From Arthrobacter sp. SLBN-112 (lineage in GTDB: Bacteria > Actinomycetota > Actinomycetes > Actinomycetales > Micrococcaceae), in contig NZ_JAUSXY010000001.1 of NCBI RefSeq assembly GCF_030944625.1, positions 806,001 through 870,000 of the forward strand: DNA of 64,000 bases, in the 5' to 3' direction. Made by a program: the position numbers and the translations under genes. This document shows positions 62,154 to 64,000 of the stretch, piece by piece; position 1 is the first letter of the stretch; each line of letters opens with the position of its first letter. The notes beneath the pieces are model-generated. The model was not told the DNA's origin and did no database searches. It saw only the letters and a list, made by a program, of their open reading frames with translations.

Positions 62154-63125
62154 ATGGGTTGCTGGGGGATCAGCGACCAGACCATGACCGGATCAAGCGT
62201 ATGTGCCGCGGCAATTAAGGCCGGCGGCATTGTCCGGAATCCGAACTGTCATGAAGTGGTGAGGCAATTGTCAATTTCGCCCCAACTGCCGGCCTTGTTT
62301 TCACAGCCGGGACTCTTATTTCCACAAGCCTCAATCAGCGTTGTTATTCCGACGTTGAACGAGGAAAAGAACCTGCCCTGGGTTCTGCGCCGGATGCCCT
62401 CCTACGTCGATGAAGTAGTGATCGTGGACGGCCGTTCGCAGGACAACACTGTTGAAGTGGCCAAGGCCATTCGCCCGGACGTCGTGGTGGTCAACGAAAC
62501 CCGTAAAGGGAAGGGCGTTGCCCTCCGTTCCGGATTTGCGGCCGCCAGCGGGGACATCATCGTGATGCTGGACGCGGACGGCAGCATGGATCCGCAGGAG
62601 ATCGGGTGGTTTGTAGCGCCACTCCAGCACGACTTCGATTTCGTCAAGGGCTCCCGGCACGTCACCGGTGGCGGCAGCGAAGACCTGACCCGGCTGAGGA
62701 AGGCGGGGAACCGGGCGCTGACCGGACTTGCGAACGCTGTCCTGCACAGCAATTACTCGGATCTTTGCTATGGCTATATCGCCTTCCGGCGCGAGTGCCT
62801 GGAGGTGCTGGAGCTGGAGTCGGACGGTTTTGAAATCGAAACCGAACTCATCGTCCGGGCCGCCAAAGCGGGATTGCGGATCGCCGAGGTTCCCAGCCTT
62901 GAGCTGGACCGGATCTCCGGCGCATCCAACCTCCAGACCTTCCGCGACGGCTGGCGGGTGCTGCACACGCTGGCGCGCGAGTGCGCAGTGTGGGAAGCGC
63001 CGACTGCCGGCGCCCGCCCCGAGGCCCTCCGCCGCGTGAAATACACCTACTCCAATGTCCGCTTCCCGCGGTTGCCCGTGGACCCGCACAGTGTCCTCAC
63101 AGCGGCGGTGAGCCAGCATGCTTGA
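62154..63125 (+). CDS. GT2 glycosyltransferase (DPM1-like)
   Basis: 323 residues from ATG 62154 (Shine-Dalgarno AGAGGA 6 nt upstream). After ~60 variable residues comes the GT2 catalytic region ISVVIPTLNEEKNLPWVL, VIVDGRSQDNT, GKGVALRSGF and DADGSMDP. The fold and motifs resemble polyprenyl-phosphate mannose/glucose synthases, which supply the lipid-linked sugar used by GT87- or Wzy-type enzymes; a soluble repeat-unit transferase is also possible. It overlaps the following gene by 8 bp. Confidence 0.85.
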   Translation: MGCWGISDQTMTGSSVCAAAIKAGGIVRNPNCHEVVRQLSISPQLPALFSQPGLLFPQASISVVIPTLNEEKNLPWVLRRMPSYVDEVVIVDGRSQDNTVEVAKAIRPDVVVVNETRKGKGVALRSGFAAASGDIIVMLDADGSMDPQEIGWFVAPLQHDFDFVKGSRHVTGGGSEDLTRLRKAGNRALTGLANAVLHSNYSDLCYGYIAFRRECLEVLELESDGFEIETELIVRAAKAGLRIAEVPSLELDRISGASNLQTFRDGWRVLHTLARECAVWEAPTAGARPEALRRVKYTYSNVRFPRLPVDPHSVLTAAVSQHA

Positions 63126-64000
63126 TCGCATGAAACCACTGTCCGTGACGGTGGTGATCTGCGCCTACACCTCGGCGCGGTGGGGAATGCTGCTCGATGT
63201 CATCGAATCCGTCCGGCTGCAGACCCTGGCGCCGGACCAGGTGCTGGTCGTCGTTGACCACAACGAGGAACTGTACGACAGGCTCGTCGAAATCGTCGAC
63301 GACGTGACAGTGGTGGAAAGCACCGGCCAGACCGGTCTGTCCGGAGCCCGCAATACGGGCGTCGGACTCGCTGAGTCGGACATCGTCGCCTTCCTGGATG
63401 ACGACGCCGAGGCGGCGCCGGATTGGCTCGAACGCCTGGTTGCGCTGTACGACGACCCGGACGTCATGGCCGTGGGTGGCAAGGTGGTCCCGCTCTGGGA
63501 GGCCGGCCGGCCGGGCTATTTCGCCGAGGAACTGGACTGGATCGTGGGGTGCAGCCACCGGGGCATGCCTCGGGTGGCCTCGGAAGTCCGCAACGTCATC
63601 GGCGCCAACATGTCCTTCCGGCTCGAGGTGCTGCGCCAGGTGGGGGGCTTCAACCTCTCGCTGGGACGCAAAGGCACTTTGCCGTTGGGTTGCGAGGAAA
63701 CCGAAATCTGCATCCGGTCGCAGATGGGGTCACCCGGATCCCGCATCGTATACGAACCGGCGGCGCTGGTCCGCCACCACGTTCCCGCATCCCGCGGAAC
63801 GTTGCGGTACATGATGTCGCGGTCCTGGTCCGAGGGGCTCTCCAAAGCCCAGGTCAGCCAGTTGGTGGGTCACAAACGGGCCCTGGGACCTGAGCGCAGG
63901 TATGTGCGCAGCGTACTCCCGCGGGCGGTGTTTACCGGGCTTCGTTCCTGGGGCCGGGACGGCAGCCCCGACGGCCTTGGCCGCGCGGGCGCTGTGATTG
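63118..64000 (+). CDS. GT2 glycosyltransferase (3' end outside window)
   Basis: The frame from ATG 63118 stays open to the window edge (294 codons seen), so this is an incomplete gene. GT2 motifs: VTVVICAYTSARWGML, VVVDHNEEL, GLSGARNTGV, VAFLDDDAEA, ANMSFR and EETEICIRS. The downstream segment (RHHVPASRGTLRYMMSRSWSEGLSKAQV) resembles the C-terminal part of GT2 family enzymes in mycofactocin and wall-polymer clusters. It overlaps the upstream GT2 by 8 bp. Confidence 0.87.
   Translation, partial: MLDRMKPLSVTVVICAYTSARWGMLLDVIESVRLQTLAPDQVLVVVDHNEELYDRLVEIVDDVTVVESTGQTGLSGARNTGVGLAESDIVAFLDDDAEAAPDWLERLVALYDDPDVMAVGGKVVPLWEAGRPGYFAEELDWIVGCSHRGMPRVASEVRNVIGANMSFRLEVLRQVGGFNLSLGRKGTLPLGCEETEICIRSQMGSPGSRIVYEPAALVRHHVPASRGTLRYMMSRSWSEGLSKAQVSQLVGHKRALGPERRYVRSVLPRAVFTGLRSWGRDGSPDGLGRAGAVI

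Noticed and set aside
1..64000. CRISPR arrays, insertion sequences, prophage and tRNA genes
   Set aside because: No regularly spaced repeat arrays, transposase motifs, integrase genes or cloverleaf-type sequences with conserved T-loop bases were noticed while reading both strands.

Overview
The window is one contiguous piece of a high-GC actinobacterial chromosome, most likely Arthrobacter/Pseudarthrobacter or another Micrococcaceae. The evidence is the gene order yidC-jag-rsmG-parA-parB ... trxA-trxB ... murJ-nudix-pcnA, which matches the origin-proximal block I remember from Mycobacterium (Rv3907c-Rv3918c) and Streptomyces, plus high GC at third codon positions and many leaderless promoter signatures. 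The replication origin should lie just left of base 1. No tRNA, rRNA, insertion sequence, prophage or CRISPR array was seen.

Region 1 (1-4656): the yidC-jag-rsmG-parA-parB operon, rightward, ending in a strong terminator. A ParB-binding parS site lies inside parA.

Region 2 (4657-9231): about 4.6 kb with no convincing gene and visibly lower, patchy GC. It carries seven parS palindromes (four perfect 16-mers) and, near its middle, two groups of DnaA-box-like 9-mers, several of them 12 bp apart. It looks like an expanded centromere-type control locus, in the place where mycobacteria have cwlM.

Region 3 (9232-18443): leftward trxB-trxA with a SigR-type promoter; a pseudokinase/discoidin-like membrane protein next to murJ (a split form of the fused mycobacterial MurJ); a Nudix hydrolase; rightward pcnA and a histidine phosphatase; and two tiny ORFs with perfect Shine-Dalgarno sequences.

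Region 4 (18444-33990): mostly rightward housekeeping and envelope genes. They are a GT87 membrane glycosyltransferase, an FAD oxidoreductase, a penicillin-binding lipoprotein, an ABC-F ATPase with an apparent 2-bp frameshift, a DeoR regulator plus MFS transporter behind a 17-bp inverted repeat, a PAP2/diacylglycerol-kinase fusion, an ABC exporter behind 11-bp-spaced direct repeats, an amino-acid permease and an M18 aminopeptidase.

Region 5 (33991-64000, running off the end): a large Wzx/Wzy-type cell-surface polysaccharide locus. It has a triple glycosyltransferase fusion, very large modular secreted proteins, Wzy, a Wzz-like protein, several glycosyltransferases (one apparently frameshifted), Wzx, two DegT aminotransferases with a NeuD/PglD acyltransferase, an SDR epimerase and a Gfo/Idh oxidoreductase (amino-sugar supply), the initiating polyprenyl phosphosugar transferase, a large LuxR-type ATPase regulator, a secreted beta-propeller/PKD protein and two more glycosyltransferases. 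A repeat-rich divergent promoter at 61976-62126 is a candidate target for the regulator.

The most interesting unexplained sequence is the parS/DnaA-box intergenic locus. Next are the operator palindrome over the DeoR start, the repeats at 62 kb and the two small ORFs near 18 kb. All gene functions are inferred from sequence and remembered family features; no database search was possible.
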